Part shown: positions 45,070-53,458 of the stretch, in pieces
Layout: every line of letters starts with the position of its first letter
How positions within the stretch are numbered: position 1 is the stretch's first letter
From: Chloroflexota bacterium
GTDB taxonomy: Bacteria > Chloroflexota > Anaerolineae > J102
NCBI GenBank assembly: GCA_029782215.1
Contig: JAKOVD010000045.1
Coordinates: 37,802 to 101,801, forward strand
DNA length: 64,000 bases
Reading direction: 5' to 3'
Program-made: the position numbers and the translations under genes
The notes under the pieces: generated by a model
The model's input: the letters and a program-made list of their open reading frames with translations, nothing else
The model's database searches: none
What the model was told of the DNA's origin: nothing

Positions 45070-47610
45070 ATGACTGCCCATATCACGATCCGCGGCGCCC
45101 GGCTGCACAACCTGAAGAACGTCAGTCTCACCATCCCCAAGAACCAGCTCGTGGTCCTGACCGGCGTCTCGGGCTCGGGCAAATCCACGCTTGGGTTCGA
45201 CATCCTGCTCAAGGAAGGCCAACGCCAGTACCTGGAATCGCTTGGCCTGGTCACCTTCGGGCTGGCGAAACCGCCGGTCGACGTCCTCGCGGGGCTGTCG
45301 CCCACCGTCAGCGTGGATCAGCGCCTCGCCAACAACAGCCCGCGCTCGACGGTTGGCACCTCCACCGAGGTTTACACCTACCTGCGCGTGCTGTTTGCCC
45401 GCCTGGGACACCGCCCCTGCCCCACCTGCGGACGGGACGTGGCACCCTGGGCCAATGCCACCACTGCCAACTGGGAGGGAGAGGCCGGCGCTGACGACGA
45501 GGCCCTGGCGCCAGAAAGCACCTTTCCCTGCCCGCACTGTGGGGCGCCGGTCCCGGAGATCGGCATGGCCCACTTTTCCTTCAACAAGCCGGAAGGGGCC
45601 TGCCCCACCTGCACCGGGTTGGGCAGCATCCACCAGGCTAACCTTGCGCTGCTGGTAGAGGAAAAGAAAAGCATCGCCGAGGGCGCCGTCGCCGGCTGGG
45701 GCCGCATTCACATCGAGTATCACAGCACCATTCTCAAGGCGGCCGCCGCCCACTACGGGTTTGCGCTTGACCTTTCATTGCCGGTCCAGGCCTACACCCA
45801 GGTGCAGCGGGACCTGCTGTTCTACGGCGTGGCCAGCCCACTCTTCCGCCGCCACTTCCCGGGAGTTGAGCCGCCCGCCACCGTACGCCAGGGGCGCTTT
45901 GAAGGCGTCGCCACCAATCTCCTGCGCCGCTACGCCGACCGCATCCAGGACGCCGCCTACCGCGACAAGATCGACGAGTTCCTGGTCAGCGGCACCTGCC
46001 CCGACTGCGGCGGCACACGGCTGCGGCCCGAGAGCCGGGCCGTCACCGTCCGCGGGCAGACCCTTATCGACCTCTCAAGGCTGCCGCTGGACGAGCTGGG
46101 CGCCTGGCTGGAGGCGCTGCCCTCGGCGCTCAGCCCGGACGAAAGGCTTATCGCCCAGCCCATCCTGGCGGACCTGGAGGCGCGCATCGCCCGGCTGGTC
46201 GAAGCCGGCGCCGGCTACCTCTCCCTGGAGCGCGCCTCGCCCTCCCTCTCGGCCGGCGAGGCGCGGCGCCTTCGCCTGGCCTCCCTGCTCGGCTCGGCCC
46301 TGAGCGGCGTGCTGTATGTTTTCGATGAGCCGACCATCGGGCTGCACCAGCGCGACACCCACCGCCTGATCGCCCTCCTGCGCCGCCTGCGCGACCTGGG
46401 CAATACCGTGCTGGTCATCGAGCATGACCTGGAAACGATCGCTGCCGCCGACTACCTGGTCGATTTCGGTCCGGGCGCCGGCAAGCACGGCGGCCAGGTG
46501 GTGGCGACCGGATCGCCGGCGCACGTGGCCGCCCAGCCTGGGTCACTCACCGGCGCCTACCTGGCGGGACGGGCCGCCATTCCCGTGCCCGCAGCCCGCC
46601 GGACGCCCGGCGCCAGGGTCCTCATCGTCCGCGGCGCTCGCCACCACAACCTGCAGGACCTCACGGCGCGAATCCCCTTGGGTCTGCTCGTCGCCGTAAC
46701 GGGCGTTTCCGGATCGGGCAAATCCTCCCTGGTGTTCGACATCGTCGATCGTGCCCTCCGCCAGCGCCTGTACCGTGCCGGCGACCCGCCCGGGGAGCAC
46801 GACGCCATCGAAGGCTGGGAGCACCTGGACAGGGTGATCACCATCGACCAGGAGCCCATCGGACGCGTCCCGCGTTCAAACGCCGCCACCTACTCGGACA
46901 CCTTCACGCCCATCCGCGAGGCCTTTGCCGCCACACCCGACGCCCGACGCCTGGGTCTGTCGGCCCGGCACTTCTCGTTCAACGTGCACGGCGGCCGCTG
47001 CGAGCGCTGCGAGGGCGCGGGCGTGCTCACCGTTTCGATGCACTTCCTGCCGGGCGTGGAGGTGCGCTGCCCGGCCTGTCGCGGGCGCCGCTTCACCGGC
47101 GAGACGCTGGCCGTGCGCTACCGGGATCACGACATCGCCCAAGTGCTCGACCTGACCGTCGAAGAGGCCCTGGCGCTGTTCCGGGACGTTCCCGCCGCCC
47201 GCTCCCGCCTGCAAATGCTGTCCGACGTCGGCCTGGGCTATCTCCAGCTTGGGCAGCCCGCCACCACCCTCTCTGGGGGCGAGGCCCAGCGCGTCAAGCT
47301 GGCCAAGGAGTTGGGCCGCCGCAGCGCCGGCCGCACCCTCTATCTGCTCGACGAGCCGACCACCGGCCTGCACCCCGCCGATGTCGCCCGTCTGCTGGAA
47401 GTCCTGCAGCGGCTCGTCGCCGCCGGCAACAGCGTGATCGTCGTCGAGCACAACCTGGAACTGATCAAGACGGCCGACTGGGTTATCGACCTGGGGCCGG
47501 AGGGCGGCGCCGCCGGCGGCAGGCTGATCGCCGAGGGTACCCCGGAACAGATCGCCCTGGTTCCCGGCTCCTTCACGGGCCAGAGCCTGAAAGACCTGGT
47601 GCGCCCTTAG
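45070..47610 (+). CDS. Short UvrA-like ABC ATPase (UvrA2 class)
   Basis: An 846-residue soluble ABC-type ATPase. It has two nucleotide-binding halves: Walker A TGVSGSGKST and TGVSGSGKSS, signatures SLSAGEARRLRLA and TLSGGEAQRVKLA, Walker B VFDEPTIGLHQ and LLDEPTTGLHP. Zinc-module cysteines are at CPTCGRDV, CPHCGAPV, CPDCGG, and CERCEGAG/CPACRGRR. Standard UvrA is about 940 residues; here the UvrB-binding segment that should follow the first Cys pair is replaced by a short acidic stretch (NWEGEAGADDEALAP). This fits UvrA2/drug-resistance-type proteins that bind DNA lesions without UvrB. No uvrB or uvrC is near. Confidence 0.9.
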   Translation: MTAHITIRGARLHNLKNVSLTIPKNQLVVLTGVSGSGKSTLGFDILLKEGQRQYLESLGLVTFGLAKPPVDVLAGLSPTVSVDQRLANNSPRSTVGTSTEVYTYLRVLFARLGHRPCPTCGRDVAPWANATTANWEGEAGADDEALAPESTFPCPHCGAPVPEIGMAHFSFNKPEGACPTCTGLGSIHQANLALLVEEKKSIAEGAVAGWGRIHIEYHSTILKAAAAHYGFALDLSLPVQAYTQVQRDLLFYGVASPLFRRHFPGVEPPATVRQGRFEGVATNLLRRYADRIQDAAYRDKIDEFLVSGTCPDCGGTRLRPESRAVTVRGQTLIDLSRLPLDELGAWLEALPSALSPDERLIAQPILADLEARIARLVEAGAGYLSLERASPSLSAGEARRLRLASLLGSALSGVLYVFDEPTIGLHQRDTHRLIALLRRLRDLGNTVLVIEHDLETIAAADYLVDFGPGAGKHGGQVVATGSPAHVAAQPGSLTGAYLAGRAAIPVPAARRTPGARVLIVRGARHHNLQDLTARIPLGLLVAVTGVSGSGKSSLVFDIVDRALRQRLYRAGDPPGEHDAIEGWEHLDRVITIDQEPIGRVPRSNAATYSDTFTPIREAFAATPDARRLGLSARHFSFNVHGGRCERCEGAGVLTVSMHFLPGVEVRCPACRGRRFTGETLAVRYRDHDIAQVLDLTVEEALALFRDVPAARSRLQMLSDVGLGYLQLGQPATTLSGGEAQRVKLAKELGRRSAGRTLYLLDEPTTGLHPADVARLLEVLQRLVAAGNSVIVVEHNLELIKTADWVIDLGPEGGAAGGRLIAEGTPEQIALVPGSFTGQSLKDLVRP

Positions 47611-47733
47611 GAACCGCGGCGCCGCTTTGGCGCCACGCTGCGCAAACCCGCAGCAAGCCGGGTTCGCCAGCATTCGGGAACACCTCCGCGCTGGCCCGTG
47701 TCCAACCCGAGAAGGGCTGCCGGAAAGGCAGGC

Positions 47734-47955
47734 CTACCAGTGCAGCAAAGGCGCAAGCACCAGATCACGAGTACCGAGAGCGATCCACAGGATGCCGATC
47801 AGATAGCAGACGATGAGCGTCATTCTCTTCGTGAAGGGCCCGTACAGGCGCGGATAGCCTCGAGCGTTGTGCTCAACCATCCTGCGGCCGAAAACGAGGA
47901 AGACGAGTCCAGGCACCAGGAAAAAGCCGATGTAGCGCAAGATATCGTGAACCAC
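47734..47955 (-). CDS. Small two-helix membrane protein, hypothetical
   Basis: A 73-residue protein with two hydrophobic segments (ILRYIGFFLVPGLVFLVFG and LIVCYLIGILWIALG) separated by a basic loop (RRMVEHNARGYPRLYGPFTKR). Positive-inside rule favours the loop in the cytoplasm. The start is a GTG without clear ribosome binding site. I do not recognise the family; amphipathic composition rather than homology supports it. Confidence 0.5.
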   Translation of the reverse strand: MVHDILRYIGFFLVPGLVFLVFGRRMVEHNARGYPRLYGPFTKRMTLIVCYLIGILWIALGTRDLVLAPLLHW

Positions 47956-48066
47956 GGGCTGTGTGTTCGTCTGTGTTTCTCCACCTCATGGCATGCCATT
48001 GGCTTGCCGAACAAGCAGCATTGTCATACGGAACGAGTCTGAGACCCAACTCCCGCGTGGAAATGA

Positions 48067-48095
48067 GTGCGACGCACGTGCGACGTGCGTCGCAC
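48067..48095. repeat. Palindromic element, family B
   Basis: Perfect hairpin: arms GTGCGACGCACGT (48067-48079) and ACGTGCGTCGCAC (48083-48095), loop GCG. It lies upstream of the antitoxin gene. Confidence 0.88.
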
Positions 48096-48138
48096 GTCAT
48101 GGACGAGTAATTGCAGGGAATACACCTTGTCAAAGAAT

Positions 48139-48149
48139 ATGATTATCAT
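48139..48149. promoter_or_regulatory. Candidate operator palindrome of the antitoxin gene
   Basis: ATGATTATCAT is a perfect palindrome around a central T, in an AT-rich stretch 20 bases before the Phd-type antitoxin start. Phd/YefM antitoxins commonly repress their own promoter through short AT-rich palindromes. The link is inferred from position only. Confidence 0.45.
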
Positions 48150-48169
48150 GTTTCACAGAGAATAGGACC

Positions 48170-48451
48170 ATGCCCACTAACACGCTTACTGTCACAGAAC
48201 TGATGCGAGGATTCTCGGACTATGTCAAGCGAGTCATCTATCGCCGGGAGCGCTTCACTCTGCTGAAGGGCGGGAGGCCCGTGGCCGAGCTGCGGCCGCT
48301 GCCCGCAGGCAGGCTGCTAGGCGAGCTGGAAGATCTGCTGCGCTCCCTGCCCGCCCTGAGCGCCGCCGAGGCGGCTGATCTGGCGGCGGATGTCGAGGCA
48401 GCGCGCGCTGAGCTGGCGCCGGCAGGGCCAGGCGATCCATGGCAGTCCTGA
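48170..48451 (+). CDS. Phd/YefM-type antitoxin
   Basis: A 93-residue protein whose N-terminal half (NTLTVTELMRGFSDYVKRVI, then FTLLKGGRPVAELRPL) is the Phd/YefM DNA-binding fold. The C-terminal half (LEDLLRSLPALSAAEAADLA) is the acidic helical part that would wrap a toxin. The stop overlaps the next reading frame by 13 bases, the usual toxin-antitoxin layout. The partner toxin is truncated, so the antitoxin is now without its cognate toxin. Confidence 0.85.
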   Translation: MPTNTLTVTELMRGFSDYVKRVIYRRERFTLLKGGRPVAELRPLPAGRLLGELEDLLRSLPALSAAEAADLAADVEAARAELAPAGPGDPWQS

Positions 48452-48540
48452 TCGACACGAGCATCCTGATCGCCTATGGAGGATTGGACCGACTGACGCG
48501 CTGCCAGGTGCGGCGCACCTCCGGGGTGCGCCGCACCTGA
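48439..48540 (+). pseudogene. VapC-type PIN toxin, truncated by a palindromic repeat
   Basis: A 33-residue remnant starting MAVLIDTSILIAYGGLDRL, the first beta strand of a PIN-domain ribonuclease with its first catalytic Asp. After about residue 18 the frame runs into the family-B hairpin at 48506-48538, encodes basic repeat residues (QVRRTSGVRRT) and stops at the TGA on the hairpin's edge. A normal VapC has about 130 residues, so more than 80% is missing. Confidence 0.82.
48506..48538. repeat. Palindromic element, family B, at toxin truncation
   Basis: Perfect 14-base arms AGGTGCGGCGCACC (48506-48519) and GGTGCGCCGCACCT (48525-48538) with loop TCCGG. It sits exactly at the end of the remaining toxin sequence. 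Confidence 0.88.
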
Positions 48541-48546
48541 GCTTCC

Positions 48547-48575
48547 TTGACATCCCCCCCAGCCGCGGGCACAAT
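48547..48575 (+). promoter_or_regulatory. Promoter of the GyrA-C-like gene
   Basis: TTGACA (48547-48552), a 17-base spacer and CACAAT (48570-48575). The -35 is perfect, the -10 four of six. It lies just after the palindrome and predicts a leader of about 40 bases before the ATG at 48621. Confidence 0.6.
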
Positions 48576-48620
48576 GCAGCCGGGTCTGCCAGCGCTCACC
48601 ACTGGCGTCCCCGGAGCCTC

Positions 48621-49676
48621 ATGCCCCTTCCCCGACCCGACCTCACCGGCCTTCCCGCCGATGTCATCGCCTACATCACCTCGCTGGAAGAGGAGCTGCG
48701 CGACCTGCAGCGCCTCCATATCGGCGCCCGCGAAGGCGCCGTCCGCCGCGCCCCGCGGGAGGCGGAGGAGCCTTCCTTCCCGGCCGAGCCGCCCACCACG
48801 ATCAACGTGGTCACGCTCAGCGCCCTCGGCCTGGCCAAGCGCACGCCGCGCCACCTCTACCAGCGGCAGCGCCGCGGAGGCATGGGCGTCTTCGACCTGG
48901 ACGCCCCGGACAACGATCCCCCGGCCCTCCTGGTGGCGGCCGACGAGCAGGAAAGCCTGCTGCTGATCACCAGCAAGAGCCGGGCCTTCCGCCTGCCCCT
49001 TGCCAACCTGGCGGAAGCGCCCGTGCGCAGTCGCGGCCAGGCCATCACGGCCGCCGGGCCCCTACTGGCGGATGAGCGCTTCGTCTGTGCGCTGCCCACC
49101 GACCGCAGCGGCTACGTGATCGTCGTCTCCGAGCGGGGGCAGGTCCGGCGCTTCGGCAGCCACCTGTTCGGCGAAAGCATGCGTCCCGGCACCGTGCTCT
49201 ACGACATCGCCTACGGCGGCCCCCCGGCGGCGGCCTGCTGGACCGCGGGAGACGAGGACCTGCTCATCGCCACCCGCGCCGGCAATGCCATCCGCTTCGC
49301 CGAGCGCCAGGTCCCCGTGCGTGGCTGCCTGGGCATCCGTCTCGAGCGCGACGACGTGGTCACCGTCGCCGCTAACGTGACCGACGACGCCCAGGTCTTT
49401 CTGCTCAGCAGCGACGGTAAGGGCGCCCTCCGGCAGATGTCGGGCTTCCGCGCCAACAAGGAACCCGGCGCCGGGGGCAAGCAGGTCATGAAGACCGACG
49501 ACCTCGTGGCTGCGGTCACGGTGGAGGAGGATGAGGACCTGTTCATCATCTCCCAGCTCGGCAAGATCATCCGTTTCCAGACCGTCGAAGTCCCGCTCAA
49601 AGAGGGTGTGGTCCAGGGCGTCAACTGCATGGACCTGCGCAACGACCGCACCGTCGCCCTGACCGCCGGCCGCTGA
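48621..49676 (+). CDS. Free-standing GyrA C-terminal-domain (beta-pinwheel) protein with GyrA box
   Basis: A 351-residue protein made of a short N-terminal helix (DVIAYITSLEEELRDLQRL, residues about 14-32) and six GyrA-C-type blades. A GyrA box QRRGGMG is at residues 83-89, matching the QRRGGKG motif that lets gyrase wrap DNA and introduce negative supercoils. Blade repeats are seen as LLLITSKSRAFRLP, YVIVVSERGQVRRFG, LLIATRAGNAIRFAE, VFLLSSDGKGALRQM and LFIISQLGKIIRFQ. The breakage-reunion domain with the active-site Tyr is absent, so it cannot cut DNA; it should bind or bend DNA or compete with gyrase. GGAG lies before the ATG. Confidence 0.88.
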   Translation: MPLPRPDLTGLPADVIAYITSLEEELRDLQRLHIGAREGAVRRAPREAEEPSFPAEPPTTINVVTLSALGLAKRTPRHLYQRQRRGGMGVFDLDAPDNDPPALLVAADEQESLLLITSKSRAFRLPLANLAEAPVRSRGQAITAAGPLLADERFVCALPTDRSGYVIVVSERGQVRRFGSHLFGESMRPGTVLYDIAYGGPPAAACWTAGDEDLLIATRAGNAIRFAERQVPVRGCLGIRLERDDVVTVAANVTDDAQVFLLSSDGKGALRQMSGFRANKEPGAGGKQVMKTDDLVAAVTVEEDEDLFIISQLGKIIRFQTVEVPLKEGVVQGVNCMDLRNDRTVALTAGR

Positions 49677-49689
49677 GGCAGCCATTCCC

Positions 49690-50007
49690 ATGGACCAACC
49701 CAAGAGCCCGTCCCCAAACCAGATCCAGATCGAAGTGCCCGGCGACCTGCGGTCCAGCTATGCCAACTTCGCCATCATCAATCACAGCTACGGCGAGATC
49801 GTCATCGACCTGGCGCACGTCATTCCCAACGTGCCACAGACGCGCGTCCATACCCGGCTGGTGCTGTCCCCCTACCATGCCAAACAGCTTCTGCACGCCC
49901 TGGGCGTGAACCTGGCAAACTACGAGAAGCGCTTCGGCGTCGTGGACATGGAGACCGGCGGCGCCGACGGCATGCCCTTGGGCTATCCGCCTTCGCAGGT
50001 GCAGTGA
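49690..50007 (+). CDS. DUF3467 family protein
   Basis: A 105-residue protein with the DUF3467 pattern: YANFAIINHSYGEIVIDLAHV, VHTRLVLSPYHAKQLLHAL and NLANYEKRFG. The family is small and of unknown function. It starts 13 bases after the GyrA-C-like gene and is followed by the E1-beta gene after 24 bases, so the three are likely co-transcribed. Confidence 0.85.
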   Translation: MDQPKSPSPNQIQIEVPGDLRSSYANFAIINHSYGEIVIDLAHVIPNVPQTRVHTRLVLSPYHAKQLLHALGVNLANYEKRFGVVDMETGGADGMPLGYPPSQVQ

Positions 50008-50031
50008 ACGCCGCCCCGGCGGCCACCGACG

Positions 50032-51063
<1,032 letters not shown>

Positions 51064-51074
51064 GAACGAGACGT

Positions 51075-51184
51075 CCAGGAATGAATTCCCGGCTTGATGC
51101 CCAAAACCTGCTGAAGCAGGTTCAACCATGTACCCAACCCGCTTCAGCGGGTTTCCCCTATCAGACGCCGAATTCATTCGGCGG
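51075..51184. repeat. MITE-like element, family C, with two internal hairpins
   Basis: About 110 bases with inverted ends: CCAGGAATGAATTCCCGGC (51075-51093) and CGCCGAATTCATTCGGCG (51166-51183). Inside are two near-palindromes, AACCTGCTGAAGCAGGTT (51105-51122) and AACCCGCTTCAGCGGGTT (51136-51153). It fills nearly all of the space between the E1-beta stop and the next gene. No open reading frame is inside, so any movement would need outside transposase. Confidence 0.85.
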
Positions 51185-51210
51185 CGTGCGGGACGACCAG
51201 GCGCCGTGAT

Positions 51211-53421
51211 ATGAAGCGTCCCATTCTTGTCATCCTGGTGGTGCAGTTCCTGCTGGGAGTAGTGTACGCGGCGTCCACGCCTCCCTTTGAGGCGTCGGAC
51301 GAGGTCTGGCATTTCCCAGTGGTGCGCGAGCTGGCGACGACGGGGCGCCTCCCCGTGCAGATTCCAGGGGTCAAGACCCCTTGGGCGCAGGAGGGCAGCC
51401 AGCCGCCGCTTTACTACGCCGTGGGCGCGGCGCTGACGGGCTGGATCAATACATCAGATTTCGACCGCCAGGCTGAGCCCAACCCGTTCGCCAAGCTCGG
51501 AGTCCCCGGCACGGCCGACAACATCAACCTGGTCCGCCACCATCCCGACCAACGCCCCTGGCAGGGCGGCGCCCTGAGCGCGGTCTACCTGATCCGGCTG
51601 CTCTCCATCCTCATGGCCACCGGCACCGTTTACGCCACCTACCGGCTGGCAGGGACGGCCTTCCCCCGGCGGCCGCGGCTGGCCCTGCTGGCAGCGGCGC
51701 TGGCGGCCTTCAACCCCATGTACCTGTTCATCAGCGCCTCGGTCAACAATGACAACCTGGCGATCCTGATGACATCCGTGGCGCTCTGGCTGCTGATCGC
51801 AGACCTGATGTCGGCGACGCCGAGCCCACGCTGGCGGTCCACCATCCTGTTAGGGATCGTGATGAGCATGGCGGCGCTGAGCAAGCTGTCCGGCGCCGTC
51901 CTCCTGCCGGTCAGCGCCCTGGTGGTCACGATCTCGGCCTGGCGGCAGCGCTCCTGGCGGGCGTGGCTGCTGCGGGGCGCCACCCTGGTGGCCATCGTCT
52001 TAACCCTCACCGGCTGGTGGTTTGCGCGTAACCTGAATCTGTACGGCGAGCTGTTCGGCATCAACCGCATGTCGATCATCGCCGGTCCCCGCCCGGCGGG
52101 CTTCCACCTGGCCAACCTGTGGAGCGAACGGCTCGGCTTCTGGTATTCCTATTGGGGGGTGTTCGGCGGCTTCAACATCCTGGCGCCGCACTGGTACCTG
52201 GTGCTGGTGTCGGTCCTGGCGGGGCTGGCGGTGGTGGGGCTGGCGCTGCTCCTGGGCCGCGGCCTGACGGGGCGGCGGCGCCTGGACTGGAGCGTGCACG
52301 CCACCCTGCTGCTCTTCCTGGTGCTGAGCCTGGCGGGCGTCGTCAACTGGACACTCAAGACCATGGCCTCGCAGGGACGGCTCATGTTCGGCGGCATCGC
52401 GCCCATCTCGCTCTACCTGGCCCTGGGGCTGCTGGCCTGGGTGCCGGTGCGGTGGCGGCGGGCGGCTGTGGCCGCGACCGCCGTCTTCCTGGCTGCCGCC
52501 GCCGCCTTCATCGCCTTCACCGCCATCACCCCCTCCTATCGGCCGCCGCGGCCCATCGCCGCTCTGCCCGCGGGCGTCAGACCCCTTGACATCTGGTTTG
52601 GCGATAGCATTCACCTGGTGGGTTACTCCGCCGGCAATGCCGCCGTGACTGCCGGGCAGCCCATCGACGTCACCCTCTACTGGACATCGCCCCAGCCCCC
52701 GGCGGAGGACGCCAACCTGGCTCTCAACGGCTACGGCTACCAGGGCGAGAACGTGGCCAAGATCGACACCTGGCCCGGCGGGGGGCTGCTGCCCACCTCA
52801 CAGTGGGCGGCCGGCGCACTCTATCCCGACAGCTACCGCCTTGTCACCCTGCCCAACGCCAATGCGCCCACCACGGTCGGCCTCAACGTGGGCTTCTGGC
52901 AGGGCTCGCTCGACCATTGGCTGCCCATCCGGCAGGACGGCAAGGACACTACCTTCGTCATCCTGCCCGTGAGCGACCTGGTGGCGCCCGCGGGCGCGGC
53001 CAAATCCCCGGAAACGGCGCCGCTGGCGACCTTCGATAAGGGCATTCGCCTGCGCTCGTACGAGGCCCGGCAGGAGGGCGGCACCCTGCACCTGCGGCTC
53101 AACTGGGACACGACGGCGCCGGTGGGGACCGACTACACCGTGTTCGTCCACCTGGACGACAGCGGCGGCAACGTGGTCGCCCAGGCCGACAGCCCCCCGC
53201 GCGGCGGCTCCTGGCCCACCTCCCGCTGGCGGCAGGGCGAAGCGGTGCCCTCTGACACGGACATTGCCCTGCCGGCCGGGCTGCCGGCCGGCGAGTACAA
53301 GCTGCGGGTGGGCCTGTACACACCCGCCGACGGCGCCCGGCTGCCTGCCAACGACCCCAACGGCCAGCCCTGGCAGGACTATGCCGTGGTGCTGGGGCCG
53401 CTCACGCTGGCCGCGCCGTAG
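51211..53421 (+). CDS. GT-C-like polytopic membrane glycosyltransferase with C-terminal soluble domain
   Basis: A 736-residue protein with about ten membrane helices in residues 1-450 and a soluble beta-rich C-terminal domain. The first outer loop has FEASDEVWHFPVVREL, an Asp-Glu pair typical of GT-C enzymes (ArnT/PMT/DUF2142 group) that use polyprenyl-phosphate sugars; later QPPLYYAVGAAL and LSKLSGAVLLPVSALVV fit the same group. The C-terminal 280 residues contain two beta-sandwich-like stretches (QPIDVTLYWTSPQPP, GTLHLRLNWDTTAP). It likely glycosylates a protein or glycan outside the membrane. The next gene, a GT4, starts 37 bases later. Confidence 0.82.
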   Translation: MKRPILVILVVQFLLGVVYAASTPPFEASDEVWHFPVVRELATTGRLPVQIPGVKTPWAQEGSQPPLYYAVGAALTGWINTSDFDRQAEPNPFAKLGVPGTADNINLVRHHPDQRPWQGGALSAVYLIRLLSILMATGTVYATYRLAGTAFPRRPRLALLAAALAAFNPMYLFISASVNNDNLAILMTSVALWLLIADLMSATPSPRWRSTILLGIVMSMAALSKLSGAVLLPVSALVVTISAWRQRSWRAWLLRGATLVAIVLTLTGWWFARNLNLYGELFGINRMSIIAGPRPAGFHLANLWSERLGFWYSYWGVFGGFNILAPHWYLVLVSVLAGLAVVGLALLLGRGLTGRRRLDWSVHATLLLFLVLSLAGVVNWTLKTMASQGRLMFGGIAPISLYLALGLLAWVPVRWRRAAVAATAVFLAAAAAFIAFTAITPSYRPPRPIAALPAGVRPLDIWFGDSIHLVGYSAGNAAVTAGQPIDVTLYWTSPQPPAEDANLALNGYGYQGENVAKIDTWPGGGLLPTSQWAAGALYPDSYRLVTLPNANAPTTVGLNVGFWQGSLDHWLPIRQDGKDTTFVILPVSDLVAPAGAAKSPETAPLATFDKGIRLRSYEARQEGGTLHLRLNWDTTAPVGTDYTVFVHLDDSGGNVVAQADSPPRGGSWPTSRWRQGEAVPSDTDIALPAGLPAGEYKLRVGLYTPADGARLPANDPNGQPWQDYAVVLGPLTLAAP

Positions 53422-53458
53422 GGCCGGGGCTGCGCGGGCCGGCAAGGACACCTTGGGC

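Noticed and set aside
45070..47610. A classical uvrA
   Set aside because: About 95 residues shorter than usual and without the UvrB-docking segment; assigned to the UvrA2 class instead.
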